64,000 nucleotides of DNA from Apostichopus japonicus (Eukaryota; Echinodermata; Holothuroidea; Aspidochirotida; Stichopodidae), in assembly GCF_037975245.1 (NCBI RefSeq), contig NC_092579.1, positions 14,704,178-14,768,177 of the forward strand, read 5' to 3'. Both the position numbers and the translations under genes were made by a program. Of this stretch, positions 42,301-55,600 are shown in pieces. How positions within the stretch are numbered: position 1 is the first letter of the stretch; each line of letters begins with the position of its first letter. The notes below the pieces were generated by a model, which worked only from the letters and a program-made list of their open reading frames with translations, made no database searches and had not been told where the DNA came from.

Positions 42301-44968
42301 AGTTGGGGTGGTGGTGTAGACATTCACGTAAGAAACACACTGATGCAGAGAGAGCTAATCAGCTGATTCCGTTATAGAAGCAAACGCTTGGTTCTGGGAT
42401 CAATGATATGGTCTTTCAGCTCCTGTTTATACATCATTTCATGTAGGCCGGGGTGAGAGAGATACAAGCGTGGGCTTAAGAAGCAAATATAAAAGCTTCA
42501 TCTTGTAGGGTTGATCTTATTGATTTTTCTTGGCAAGCAAACCTACATGAAGGTAAAAAAAAAATTAGAGCTTTTCTCTTGCTATTAAAGATAACAAATA
42601 TCTTGCAGTCAGCTAATTAGGATAGATATGGCTTTACCTATGGACTTGCAAAGAAAACTTAATATCCTGTTCGACTTGGTGACAATTCACTAAAAACCGA
42701 TATATGTACAAAATTTAACAGTTTTGTAGTTTTGTTTGGTTTTCTAATCACTATCCCAAGTGGTTTACAAATGGATAGATAAACACCCATTCCCATTACA
42801 CACATCAATCAGTCACTGAAGAAGCTAGATGATCCAAGCCTTACTAAGAATCACTAAACACTGCCAATGTTTGCTGTCATTATTGCAGACTGGTGCGCAG
42901 CTGCGCTGATATGGACTGGTATATATATACAAACAACATGATTATGCTGTAATGTATGGTTTGGCATACAAGACACATTGTAAGTTTACCAAATTCAAAT
43001 ATGACTGATTGAATTACATTTTCAAGGAAACACAGGGGGGGGGGGGAGGTAGGCATGCATATTCAGTTATTTATATTAATTTGCCAGCTAGTTGGGACAA
43101 CATTTTAAATTAGGTTCTGTCAAATTATGCTTCAATAAGTGCTTGTATAGGGATAGTATGAGCAGTATATGGATATCATGTTTGTATTACATAAACAGGA
43201 GATTACCAGAGCTGTTATATTGTTTATGGCTGAATATCTTTAACAATCAGAAATAGCTATCAGCAAACATTACAAGTACTCAAAATTCTCCTGATTTGTT
43301 GGACAATGAAATATTGAGGCTAAAATTCTATTTTAAGTCATCCAGTTAAACCCCTACCGGCTCTACTAGTCTTCACGACCCGATCCATACTTATGTGCAT
43401 GACGAGATGATGAACATGCAGGAGCTAGGGTACACAGATAAAGGCTATATATAGTAGGCTATTCCTTTCATTAAGACAACACTTACCACTCGGCCCAGTG
43501 AAAACTTTTTGTTTGTCTGTAAATTTAGAATTAGAGGTAAGTGATCAGTTTGCTAACACTCTTCCTCCTCCCTAACAATGACCTAATTTGAGCTAACTTG
43601 TCTTCAATTGAGGAACAATAGATTATTTGCTTTTTTTTGTAAAGAAAAAAAATGGAGGTCCCTGGGAGCAAATATTAGTCCACTTATTTGAAGGAAAATA
43701 GATGCACAAACAGTGTGACATACAATACGTATCGGACAGACAACAAGAACACAGTAATATGCAAAGATATATAGCTGCCCATAAGAGTATTGATCCATGG
43801 ATAGGTCTAAATGCAAGATGTATGTGTCTATAAGGGTCTTGAGTTCCATTATAGAGTTACATTGTTGGCAATGGTGTAGGAACAGAAAGGGTTGAGAATG
43901 GGGAGATTGGTCAGAGGGTTCAATTGTATGTCTTCAGGTGAAAAGTGCATAACACAGATAGTAAATATATGCAGGGGCACAACCATGTATACATCTGTGG
44001 GGCTTTAGCCCCCCCCCCCCTCCCCACAGAATTTTCTCTTTTTCAAATAATGAGGTAACTCTACGTAGTCCACAGGCAGACAGATATATATAGTGGTGGC
44101 CCAGCCAAGGCAATCTGGGGGGGGGGAGGAGAACTAGGGGACAAGGCATATTGTTTGGGGGAGGAAAAATATAACACTGATATGGGGGAAGGGTTTCCTC
44201 TCCCCTCTGGGAATTTTTCTACAAGTAAAGTTAATTAGATGCAAATTGTTATTTTTCATTGGAAGTTGTTTCTAATATCAACATTTAGCCTACTTCTATA
44301 TATTTGTGATATGTAGCAGATCTGATTGGGGGCAACTGGGGGGGGGGACAATTGCTCCCTCATGCCCCCCACCCCTGTGAATGCTGGTTTGAAGCATACT
44401 TGGCAAGTGAGTCGATACATGGTTGAGTTAAGATTGGGTAGGGGGAGGGGGGGGGTGAGGGGGCAAGTGTCAGACCTGGTTATGTGGTGGTAAAATATCT
44501 GCCTTTTGGAGCACCAAGCCCAGCAGGGAACCATTGCAATGAAAATTACATCTAGTTGTAAGTAAACACATCAAGAACCTGAAGACTTCCAATATAACTT
44601 CCACAACATCATAAAATTAACATTTCTTCATAATTAAGTCAGTGATACTTTGGTCTACATCAAACTAAAGTGTCTGTCATAACCACATTTACAGTTTTCA
44701 CAATTACAAAATAAAATTATAACAGATTTTTAAGGGGCTTAAAACACCGCTAAAAATTCATGTCTAAACTTAAGCCACAGTACTATGGCACAATTTTTTT
44801 CTTTGCCTCCTTTATGTTATATTGTTTAAGTTTATTTATTTAATTTCACAGACAATGTGTGGCACTGTGACATGAAAAGCAACCTCAAGTTATAACTTGC
44901 CATGACCCATGTAACAGCCCTACTACAGAAATTTAGTTTAACCTTGTAGTTCAGCATTTGACCTGTTA
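39370..44968. other. Intergenic with poly-G/C tracts, no gene recognised
   Basis: No recognisable coding domain on either strand. Notable are runs of nine or more G (39748-39761, near 41025 and 41525, 43036-43046, 44117-44126, near 44340) or C (near 40070-40080 and 44011-44020), and the repeat fragment at 41020-41280 shared with 22166-22440. Several G-runs sit beside GGGGCT..AGCCCC words, as in the local hAT-like repeats, so some are probably eroded transposon ends. Confidence 0.5.
41020..41280. repeat. Interspersed repeat (second copy of the 22166-22440 family)
   Basis: Starts with a G-run and GGGGCTGCAGCCCCCCAACC, then GGCATGCAATGTTATTACCGA, ATATGATACTCACATCAACA, TGTTGAACGCGCGCGAAAAA and CAAGTCCTTACAG blocks matching the order at 22315-22435. 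Confidence 0.65.
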
Positions 44969-46200
44969 CAGTGGCGGCGGAACCGGGGGGGCTTGGGGGG
45001 GCTCAGCCCCCCCAATGAAAAAGTTGAGGGGGCAAATGCATGATAAACCCCCCCAATATTTACCAAGGCTCCGAAACGTGCATCTGCCCATTTTTTAATG
45101 CATACTTGTCGATCTGTCAGATGCACACGTATACTATATAGGTGTAATAATTAAATATGATAATTGGTTGTCTGTATCATGCCTCATCGAATATTAGTGT
45201 TTTAAATAAGAGGGTAATAAGCTAAATGCTACACTCATCAAAATTTGCGTTTACACTACGAGTACACGCAAGGCGTGGAACATGGCTCTATGTTTAAACG
45301 CAATCATTAAATGAACAAAACACAATATTAGCATTTCACCTGGACTGTATAGGGTACATGCATTCATGACATGATGACAGTGCTAGGTCATAGAAATTTG
45401 TTGGCAACTGCACATGGTTTTGGAATTACCCATTTGTTGACATTAAGAAATGCTTTCTGTTTTTTCTTATGACATTTATTTAATTTAGGGGCGTCGGAGC
45501 CGGTACGGGCAGGTCCGGCGAACGCCGGACCAATATTCACGACGCAAAAAAAAAAAGTAGGACTAAAAAATGGGGGAAAAAAATCTCGGAGGTATGTTTC
45601 AATAATTTTCAATAATGATGACGGCAAGTAGGCAAAATGTGACTACTCTGGCATGGCAGGGCCTTCTTTTCAAGCTCGGGAAGTATCATTTCCTGCAATC
45701 TGGGAGGCATATTTTCAAAATTTTCTCCATTACACTACGCGCCAACCATGGTGGCGCGTAACGTAGTTTGACATACCAAACGTCCCCCCGATAATTATGA
45801 TAGTTGGCCACACTCTGAACCGCCGTACCAATCAAAAATAGCTTCCGACGCCCTTGTAATTATTGCATTTAATTGCAAGTAGTAATTTACTACACTCAAA
45901 AACATCTTTACGAGTACACGTCGAGTAATAGCTACTCTCTTAAAACACCATCGAATATACAAATTACAATGTTTTTACAGATTTTTGCGTGCAATCTGAG
46001 AAATTGCAGGCTTGAGACCCATGTTTTAGGGCTAGGTATTCGCAGCATAAAACACTCGGGAAGTGCGGTTTCCGGCCATCTGGGGTGTTTGAAAAACCCA
46101 AAATTTTCTTGTACGCTCTGCGCCAACCAATGGTGGCGCTTCGCTTAGATAGTCTCCACATATTAGCCCCCCCAATAATTTTCCCGTTCCGCCGCGCCTG
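44969..46200. mobile_element. Non-autonomous hAT-like DNA transposon, 1232 bp, with nested insertion
   Basis: The left end CAGTGGCGGCGGAAC (44969) and right end GTTCCGCCGCGCCTG (to 46200) are inverted repeats matching at 13 of 15 positions. The 8-base duplication ACCTGTTA is perfect on both sides (44961-44968 and 46201-46208). This fits the hAT superfamily. Both ends carry a CCCCCCAAT(A/G) block just inside. No transposase frame is present. A second element (45487-45855) is inserted within it, and the right part (46055-46151) carries the hairpin module in reverse orientation. Confidence 0.9.
45487..45855. mobile_element. Nested TIR element, 369 bp
   Basis: The left terminus AGGGGCGTCGGAGC (45487-45500) and right terminus GCTTCCGACGCCCTT (45841-45855) form an inverted repeat of about 14 bases with one or two differences. 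The interior begins CGGTACGGGCAGGTCCGGCG and carries the reverse-oriented hairpin module (45674-45772). I could not resolve a target duplication. It lies inside the 44969-46200 hAT element and is therefore younger. Confidence 0.65.
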
Positions 46201-46208
46201 ACCTGTTA

Positions 46209-46306
46209 CCCTACATATACAGATATGTTGTCTGATGAGTTGTCTGATGATCGCCCAACGCATGAAACTCTGGGAAACAACTACTAGTGTTCCATTATAG
46301 TCTCAA

Positions 46307-46337
<31 letters not shown>

Positions 46338-49300
46338 CTACTGTATTTGTTTCTTCTCATTAGTTCTATCATAGTGGGATGTACATAGCTACTCACCACA
46401 CAGAAACTGTCAAGTCATATGCACTGTCTGCATCTTGCAGTTTGAGCATACCCATTGATTTTCCCACTTCCATTGTATTTGGTACATAAAGATCCTTTCG
46501 ATCTATATTTGCAGAATGCCTTGAAGTTTCGCTCATTGGTCAAGTCATTGTATTGCAACAATCCTATGTACAACACGGCTGGTATGTTGCAACAAGTTGC
46601 AACAGGAAAGCAGCGTATGTCATGCATGTCAATGAACACTCCCTCTCCCCCCACCACTGCTGCCCCAGGTGCACCCACTTTTCTCATCTCTTCCCCTTGT
46701 ACCAGCACCCATGTGGGCCTCATTAAGAATTACTTCAAGCCTCATGCATGAATTTGTTTTAAAGTTGTTTTGGTTAATATCTATACTGATACAGTAATAA
46801 ATTTAATTGTCCCTATATATCCAACTATGGATGATATGACAAAGGATGAATTCCTGTTGTCCTCTCCAAATATATCATGGACCAACTTGGTTCTTTTTTC
46901 CAACAATATAAGAGAATAAACTGCCACCCCTCCCCCTCCCTCCCAAACAATCACATATCAGCCTTCTCTTAAGTCATTTTGTTTTACCATTATTCATCCT
47001 AGAGAATCGGAAAGTCTCGATTTTCCAGCTATAGCTCATCGCAGCTCACTTTACAAGTAATTTTTGCTAATTCCACAATCCATGATTGGCTCTCTCACCT
47101 CGAATGACTTATAGAGACAGCCTGTCATCAAAAGTGAAGCCTCCCAAATTATCCATCCACTTTCAATGCTCATACCAAAGAATATGATAATGCCGAAATC
47201 ACTCTCTAAAATCCATTTACAGCCCTAGAAACTCACATCAGCTTTCTGGTGGTCTATGGGGAAATTTTCTGTCCTGAACTGTTGAAAGTTTTCCTAATGA
47301 GTCAATGGCAACTTAAAGTGATGGGATTCCATTTTATACTTTCTAAATATTCATTTCAAGTTCTAAGAACATATTATTAGGTGTTTCAGTGTTAAAAAAA
47401 ATTAAATTTTCTTCAAACTTGATAGCACACTAGAAGCAAAGTTTGGAAATGTTCCTGCTAATAGCTGGTTCAGAAGGACAACAGATTGATATTTCAATTG
47501 TTGTTATAATTCCTCAGGTTGACAGCTCTAAATATCGCTTGTACTTGTTGTCCAACCCCCAACCCCCCTCCCCCACCCCCTCCCCCCGGAACAAAAAGAA
47601 GTAAAGTAACCACTTTAGAAGCTACTGTGCAACAGTTTAGTAAATACTTCATTTAAATATGCTACAAAGTCAAATAATGGCAACATCATTTTCAATCTTT
47701 AACAAGCATTTTACAGCCATCCTCAAAGCACTTTTCCTGTCCGAGATGTTCTTTTGTGCTACTCAGAGGGATATGCCGGTGGCAGACAATGACATTCTTT
47801 TGTGCTACTTAGAGGGATATGCCGGTTGGAGACAATGACATTCTTTGTGCTTCTCTGAGGGATATGCAGGTGGCAGACATTGTGTGACACACCTACATCC
47901 AAAAGAAAAATATTCTGCAATTGTTGAAAACCAGTTCAGTTGAAATCCCAATCTCATTTTCTTGTCCTTATGATGTGGTTGATGAAATGTAACCCATTTT
48001 GATTGGCTTAACCTTTGATTCTACCCTGGAGTGGATCACAGAAATGTTTTGTTTTTAAATCTTATAATGGCAAACATTCTTCAAACGCTTCGGTTTCCTA
48101 TAATACTCTCTTGTTGGTTTATCCTTGAAACCTGACACATCTGAAATGTTATACAAGCTGTTAAGGTGGTCTGTATTTAGAGCTTCATCAAAATATCACT
48201 GTTTTGAAGTAATATTATTTTCCTATGTGAAAGAGTGAGTTAAATAACATTAAGAAAAGTGTTTTAAAAAAACTTAAGCCGTGAAGACAACATTAAACAA
48301 CTCTGCTGTTTGTTGCCAGATAAATTATTACGAAATACCACCAAATTTGGAAATTCATATCTTCACAACACAAAATACTTCAGCATGTGATTTTGCCTAA
48401 GTACAGATACAGACAATTTCCACAATCCTGAATAAAGCAATCAACTTCAGTTATGGGAAGCTCCCTTTCACACTCCTCAATATCTGGCAAAACATTTCCT
48501 GGATTCAAACCTCTCCGAAAGTAATTCTGAAAACTCCAAACAAATTTTTAGTATGGTGAAATGCGAAACTATACTGGTAACCCATGGCGACATCACTCCG
48601 GAGTGTCTACATGTCTTACCTTGTTCTGATGGAATGTGTAAGATTTTATCGTCGAGTGTTTGTAGGAATACGTAGCACAGTTTCAGTTCTTTAGTCAGAG
48701 TGTCTGAAGAACTGACTTTCATCTCTTAGTTTATAAAATATGAACAACCAGACTGTTGCTATGCTGATATACGTCAGTCATCTTGTCATCACTTGTGATT
48801 TATTTTAAGTGGCTATCTAAATTATTCCATTGCTTCTTAAGCAGCTCTTCAAATTTGTAAAAACATGAAAGTATTTGGATACAGCCAGATGATTGTAATT
48901 ACATAATGAGCAAGGCATACACATTGGCTAGCATTTTCTACTAAAGTTATAGATTTTTTTTACTCAAAACATCTAGAACATATTATCTTTTCTATTTTTG
49001 GCTTGGTTGCATCTTCTTACTGAAAGTAGGCTGTCCCTTTAATGATCATTTTTCCCACTCCACCATGTTGCTCCATTTTCTACCATTAAAATGACAAATA
49101 TAAGATTCCCAACGGATTCCCAAAATACTTCCCCAATCATCATTTATGAATCGCAACGCTAATGGTAAAAATGATGACAATTCTTCATTCATATTATTTG
49201 TCATTATTTCCTTTTCGATGAAAGGCTTAATATAGTTATCGAAACCAAAGCAAAAAAGGAAGGACTTAACAAAATGATGAACTTTTTCAAGCAAGTACGT

Positions 49301-49997
49301 TGGCGAATAGAAGATCGGAAAATTGCTGTGTGGAAGGGGAGGGAATTCAGGAGAGGGAGGGGTGTGGAAGGGAGAGGATGTGGAAGGGGGATGCAGGAAG
49401 GGGGGGGGGACATTGTAGGGGGCAATTTTGTAACTTAGAAAAAGTAACAAAGACAAGTTCTGTGAAAGATATTTGTATATCTAAAGTGAGGGAGTTCCTC
49501 CAAGTATCACCGTCTCAAGACTTCACAATAAACAAAAAATATAGTTTCTGCAAACTTTAATCTTTTTAAGGTTCAAGGAATCCATTTCCATCAATATTGC
49601 ATTTGAAATGTGAATTCTCATGTTCTGTTGACCTATTTCCAAAGAAAGTTTATGTCAGGCTAACACCTCCTCCTCCTAATTCCCTTCAAAAATATCTTTC
49701 AAAAATGTTCAGATTACTAAGGATTTGTCAGAAGCTTCAGAATTATGAATGGGTTGGTGGGGGGGGGGAAGGGGGTTCATTTGTTTCCCCTCATGCCCCA
49801 GCTACATTGACAAACCAAGGAGATTACTTGGTTGAAAACAGATGGATTGATCAACAAATTTAGTAAGCGTAAACCTGGCAAATTACACTCCGCAACAGGA
49901 TAGAACAGACTCTTCTTGCCCTCATAGACCAAAGAATAAGATTCTTGACAAAAGTTTGTTTACCGACTCCAAACAGATATTGCTAAAGACATTTTGT
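46209..49997. other. Intergenic, no gene recognised
   Basis: Contains a TA microsatellite (46309-46334), the tandem array at 47749-47880 and C-rich/G-rich patches (47555-47590, 49320-49420). Open frames at 46415-46723 (-), 48477-48722 (-) and 49046-49456 (-) match no family I recognise; the last is low-complexity proline-rich sequence. Confidence 0.45.
47749..47880. repeat. 45-bp tandem repeat
   Basis: Three units with TTCTTTTGTGCTACTCAGAG, GGATATGCCGGTGGCAGACA and ATGACA, starting at about 47749, 47794 and 47840. The last unit is slightly diverged. Confidence 0.88.
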
Positions 49998-50190
49998 GGA
50001 GTGTTAGCTCAGTGCTTAACGCCGGTGGCTTCCAATCATAAGGTACCCAGTTCGAGTCACTCCAAGATTAATGTATGTCATCCAGTTACAGAGTTGTTGA
50101 CAATTGACAATAATTATGGACATTAAATATGAATGTAAGAGACTGACTTCGGTCAGCGTCTGTAAAAATAACTGCTGATTATATTATTTT
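49998..50190 (+). repeat. tRNA-derived SINE
   Basis: GGAGTG..CACTCC acceptor-like ends, A-box TAGCTCAGTGCTTAACG and B-box AGTTCGAGTC (50049-50058) form a tRNA-related head at 49998-50063. It is followed by a short body with a GACTGACTTCGGTCAGCGTC hairpin and an AT-rich tail ending in a T-run. The anticodon/T-stem region is collapsed, so this is a SINE and not a tRNA gene. Confidence 0.65.
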
Positions 50191-51155
50191 TTAAATCTCA
50201 CTTTTCTTGAACATTTCCTTGAGTCCCCCCCTGGAGGCCTTTTGTTTATTTATTTACATCGTTAATTAATCATCTAAAAAAAACTCAGAGGACAACAAAT
50301 TGCACTTTGATTCAACAGATGACCAGAGGGAGTAAGCTAAAAATAGAGTACTAGGAAAATAATCTCCAAGAAGACCTTACTGTCTGAGATGAGAGTAAAA
50401 CCTGCAAATGTAAACCACAGACAGCAATGCTAACTTGTATGAAGGGTGGGGTAGAGTTTGCAATAAAGTACATAAGCAATAATGCATTAATTAACATGAA
50501 GATAATAACAGCTTTTTATTATCCTGTATTCTCCTTTAAAGCTCATACTTTGTTTTTATTTCCAACAGCTGCCTAGAACCCTAACCTCCAGAGGACAAAA
50601 GACATAAACAGTACCCTTCTAACTCCTACCCATGCATTACCCCTCCTTGAAATATTTCCTCCCCCTCCCCCATGCACACACCCCTCCCCTCCTCCAAAAT
50701 GGCAGACTTTTTAATCTTCATAGTACTTTGTGTAGATTTCCTATTTCAATACTAGTTTTCCAAAAAGGTTGAAACCTGTTAAATTAACCTTGAAATAAAT
50801 CCTGATTTTAATGTGAGTGTGAATAAATACCAGACTCTTTGTTGCAAAGAAGGTGACGCTTTTCTTACAATTTGCTTGCGATTCATTTCTGAATTTAGAA
50901 GTGACATTTGAAATTGAAACAATAATATCAAGCATAATGCTCCCTGAAAATTAAACAAACCTTTTTCAGTGTCTAATGTCTATTTGGGCTAATTTTGTTC
51001 ATGTTGGATAGAAAAACCAGACCAATATTTTTGTGTTGTTGCTGTAGAACTAGCAGTGTAAACTGTGCATTACAATGAACCAATAGTAACATGTATGCAG
51101 AACACCACTGTATAAAGAAAAGATGCACACAGTCTATTATAATTGTAGATGAACG

Positions 51156-51188
<33 letters not shown>

Positions 51189-52607
51189 AATATAGGGCTA
51201 TGATCAGTGTAATGAGTACATTAGAAGATTAATATGTAGAACAACATATTTCTAACCTCAACCCATTTAAGGTGTATGAAATAAATTTTCAAACAATATG
51301 GTTATTATCTGTAAATTTGGTGAGATTAAATGCTGGTAAACCATGAAATTTCAAAAGAAGCAATTGACAAGAAATCTTTCCATAAAAAATTCAGACATGT
51401 GATCTCATGAGGGACAGTAAAGACCTTTGGCTTCAAATGATCAAAAGCTATTAGTTTGCAGTATCATAGCTACTGTTGCTATGTAAACATTTGCTCTCAA
51501 ATGTGTCTTATGATAGCAATATGTGAAATGGCTCACTAAGGTTAGTTTGAAAACAACCTGTATCAAACTACTCCAAGGTAAAACATATATATACATATAT
51601 ACATATATATATATGCATGAAAAGGGAGAGATTATGCGAGGTTTGTGACAGACAAGGCTGAGAATAATAGGTAAGTACACAATTCTCATCTTGATTTTTA
51701 GCCAAATTTTGTTCATGATGTTTGATGTTGCATATCTGTATTAATTTTACTATGAAACTGATGTAAAAAGAAATCAACTGACAATCTATGAAAAATTTCT
51801 GATTTCCAAATTTTGTATTAAATCTTTGTACATGTTTTTTTCTTTTGACATAAATGAAGGGATTCAACAACTAATTTGGCTTCAATAATTCCAGAGGACA
51901 CTATTTTGTCAAGTTGCTTCACTGAAAAATGATTCACATTTGCGAGGTCCTCACTCTCTTCACAACTGCTCAAATGATTCAAAACATAAACACGATGTCG
52001 GTAGATTTTGGCTTCCATCCGAGGGAGTCAATAGAAAAAGTCACAGAAGAAAAACTGTGATTTGTAATGCAAAAAGATTCAGTAGCTATAAAACTAGTCT
52101 TCGAACATTGAAAATTCTTCAGCCAATACCCAAATACAATTGAATATTCACATATTGGGGAGTTCTAGATATTGATATGGCTGAAAACGTTCTTGAAACA
52201 ATGAGTTGAGACTTTGCATGTTTCATCTTTTCAACAGGAAATATCATTCAAGGTATGACAGTGGAAGGAGATGTTAAACAACTGACCATACATGAATAAA
52301 CACCTCGATTCGTGATGGATGAAGTTAATTTGAATAAACAGCATATATCTCTAAGTATGTCTCCTTCCACACACTGCCACTGAGAATGAACACCACTCCC
52401 AGTAGAGACTGAGTCTTTACATTAATATCAACATAGTGTACTAAACTACCTGCTTTCTTGCCTCCAGCGACATTCAAGGAGCAAATTATCCTTTTATCAC
52501 CTTACTGAGCTAACAACTCATCTTCATCCTCCCTGGTACAATCAGATCCATATGCATGATTATACTCTGAAATTCAGTCTTCTTCTTCGATTACTTAAAG
52601 TTTCTCT
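50191..52607. other. Intergenic downstream of WBP11, no gene recognised
   Basis: AT-rich, with a TA-rich stretch at 51157-51192 and another at 51585-51615. It includes the WBP11 3'UTR next to 52608; no clear AATAAA was found on the minus strand close to the stop. Confidence 0.4.
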
Positions 52608-55600
52608 TCACAGCAATCCTGACATCTCGTCCATAAATTTCAGATATGCGTCCTCTTTGTTCGGCCCTTGTGCTGTCGGAGCTGGAGCCTTCTTGGTCGG
52701 TATCATCTCCTTGATTGGTTCGTTTACCTTTCCTCCTCTGGACTTTCCTTTTCCGTCCCTCTTGATCCTCAGAGAGGTTGGCATGAATCGGGTCACGTCC
52801 GCCTGTAGGTTTCTCAGCTGTGGTTTGGCCTCGATGGTGGCCGACGACCTCTGTTCTTCTGGTTCGTCGTCTTTAGACGGTATCCTGATGCTGGGTGGTG
52901 CACTCAGGACGTTAGGATTCATTGGACCAGTTGGTCCGGCCATACGAGGCGGAGCACCGGGCCGTGGCAGGGGTATCATATGTGGGGGGATTCTAGGCAC
53001 AGGGCCTCCCCTTGCCATAGGTGGTGCACCAGGAGGAGGGCCAGGGGGAGCAGTCGGGGGTCTTCCGGGTGGAGGTCCTGGGGGAATCATTCTGGGTGGC
53101 GGTGGAACCCCTCCTAATGGTGGCGGGGGTCTGAAGTTGGGAGGGAGTGGTATTCCTGCTGGGAAACCTGGAGGTACACCAGCAGGTGGCCCAGGGGGTC
53201 TAACCAGCCCTGGAGGTAGACCAGAAGGAGGTCCTGGTATCCTCATTACTTCCTCCCCTCTCTCACCACCCTTATCTCTCCTACCTCCATCTGTTGGCAT
53301 TTCATCGTCTTCATCTTCATCACTGGAACTAGCATCCTCCTTCTCCTCCTCTTCCTCTGCCCCATGTTTCTCCTTACTAAAGCTACTGGTGTCCAACTGT
53401 CCGGCCATCTTCAGCATACGAGCCTGTAAGGCAGACATCCCTGGTGGTATCCTCTCTTCATCATCTTCCTCCTCGCCTTCTTTTGTGTCGTCGGCAAAGC
53501 GGACACTTCTCTTCTTTCCTGACGGTGGGAAGAAAAAAAGTTGCAAAACTGTGTCAGTAAAGGAGTCGATCTGATTTGTACTTTACAAGCGTGACACCAT
53601 CAAACTACAGCCATCGAAACTACTGTGACTCGTGTACCTTAAAGTTTTTCAAAGTCAGACAACTTACTTTCTGATCCTGACTTAACTATTTAGCCAATAC
53701 AACCTGGAGATGTTATATTTTCTAGTCAATTCTCAAATCGACTCTCCTCCCCGAATCCCACCTCTGCCTTGAACTATCCTCCCCCCTCATCCCACTCCTC
53801 CATTCACTATACTCTGGTATTTTCTTTCTCTTTCTACATTTTTCTTACCCTGAGGCTGCTCATCCTCATTCTCATCTTCATCACTAGATGTATTTGGACT
53901 TTTGTTAACATCTTCCTTCACCGCATCTTCATCGTCGCTGCTGTCATCTTCATCATCGGTCTCCATCTCCTCACCATCTTCCTCCCCTTCCTTTCTCTTC
54001 ATCAAATCTTCCAATTCTCTCTCATCTGCAAGAAAGAAGCAGGAACACTGTCTTAGTTTGGAGTGTTTTTTTTTTTTTGGGGGGGGGGGGCATATTAAAC
54101 AATTAAACTTACGCAACATCCTTTTCTACATTGCATGTTGGATTGAATATCTACAATCTGTTAGCACCATACTGAACCATCAATAGAAGGATGAGGTACC
54201 TGAAAATATACTCTGTTACTTGCAATCACCGAATTGAATCAGGAATTATGCAAATCAGGCACCAAACACAACCATCAAAGGAAGGATGAGGTACCTAATA
54301 ATATACTCTGGTACTTTCATTCACCAAATTGAATCAGGAATTGTGGGACCAGGCACCAAACACAACCATCTAAGGAAGAATGAGGTACCTAAACGCATAT
54401 CCTGTAACACAAAAATTCAACTTAAAACCCCTTTCACATGCTACAGCAAAACAATAACATTTGCGGGACATACAAACTGACCAAGTTGCATTTAAACTTG
54501 AATAAAATGCTCTAATTTGGAGCAAACGTTTACCGACTTGAAGAACTCTTCAGTCAGATTCAGGAGTACATGAAAACTACAAATAAATGCTACATTGCTT
54601 GGCCAAAAAGGCTACATGCAAAACACAGTTTGACTGATGGGCTATGACTGCTTGAAAAGTCAAAACCACTGAAAATAATGTGAAAATGCAAGGTCCTGCA
54701 GTGAGTGATAAGAAATCTACATCTCATTCTGACCTAATCCCTTTCTTTAAAAAGTAAACAGTTTTCTTTCCCATTAATCTCTAATTCAGACGAAGGAAGT
54801 CCACATACACATGCACTTTGCAAACTGAGTGAAATATTATTTTTGTTCCATTTTGTTCCTACGGTATAAAATCTTGACATTGTTTATATATTTTCGAGAC
54901 TGTTGGTGAATGTTTCACATTTTCTAAATTACCTTCATCATCAGAGTCATCATCTTCAAAATTTTCTCTAATAATTTCTTCTTTCCTCTTCCCTTCCTTC
55001 TTTGACCTCTTGAGGGGTTCCTCTACATGTGGAGGGTATCCTGGTGGGGGTCCAGGGGGTCTTCTCCCATCTGGCAAGGAGTACGGCCATCCAAGAATAG
55101 GCATAACAGGTTGAGGGCGATAGGTGACTGTTGGAGGGATGGGGGGAGGTATAGGAGGGGGTGGCATCATGCCTGGTAAGGGTATGCTGCAAAATTGTGA
55201 GAGAAAATTTGTATTTTCTTGAAGTTTCTTATTCACATCTTAAGACCATTTTTGTCCAGTTAGGGCAGTTTTTGCTGTATAAAAACTGTACATTCATGTC
55301 ATGCTTCATAGCACTTATACTAGCAGTATAAGCAGTATAGATTACCCTGTTTTATTTAGATAAAATTTAGGAACTGTTCATACTGGCATAATGAGTGCTT
55401 TGAAGCAGGATATGGGAGGACAGTATACAGTGGTATTAGCATTCATAAATTTCCCAACTAGCTGGCATTATCATCACAGATATTATTTTTCATATGACTG
55501 GAGTATATTTATTAATTTTATCATCACAGATATTATTGTTGATATGACTGGAGTATATTTATTAATTTTATCATCACAGTTATTATTTTTCATATGAGAG

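Noticed and set aside
46415-46723. 102-codon minus-strand frame with several Cys at its C-terminus
   Set aside because: I considered a zinc-ribbon or transposase end, but the cysteine spacing fits none I know.
49046-49456. Minus-strand frame with Pro/Ser-rich middle
   Set aside because: Low-complexity GGGAGG repeat read on the other strand; no domain or splice context.
52552-53574. 340-codon open frame on the plus strand opposite the last WBP11 exon, Gly-rich
   Set aside because: It is the complement of the proline-rich WBP11 coding exon (CCN codons read as GGN). The minus-strand frame matches the WBP11 family and has correct splice phase.
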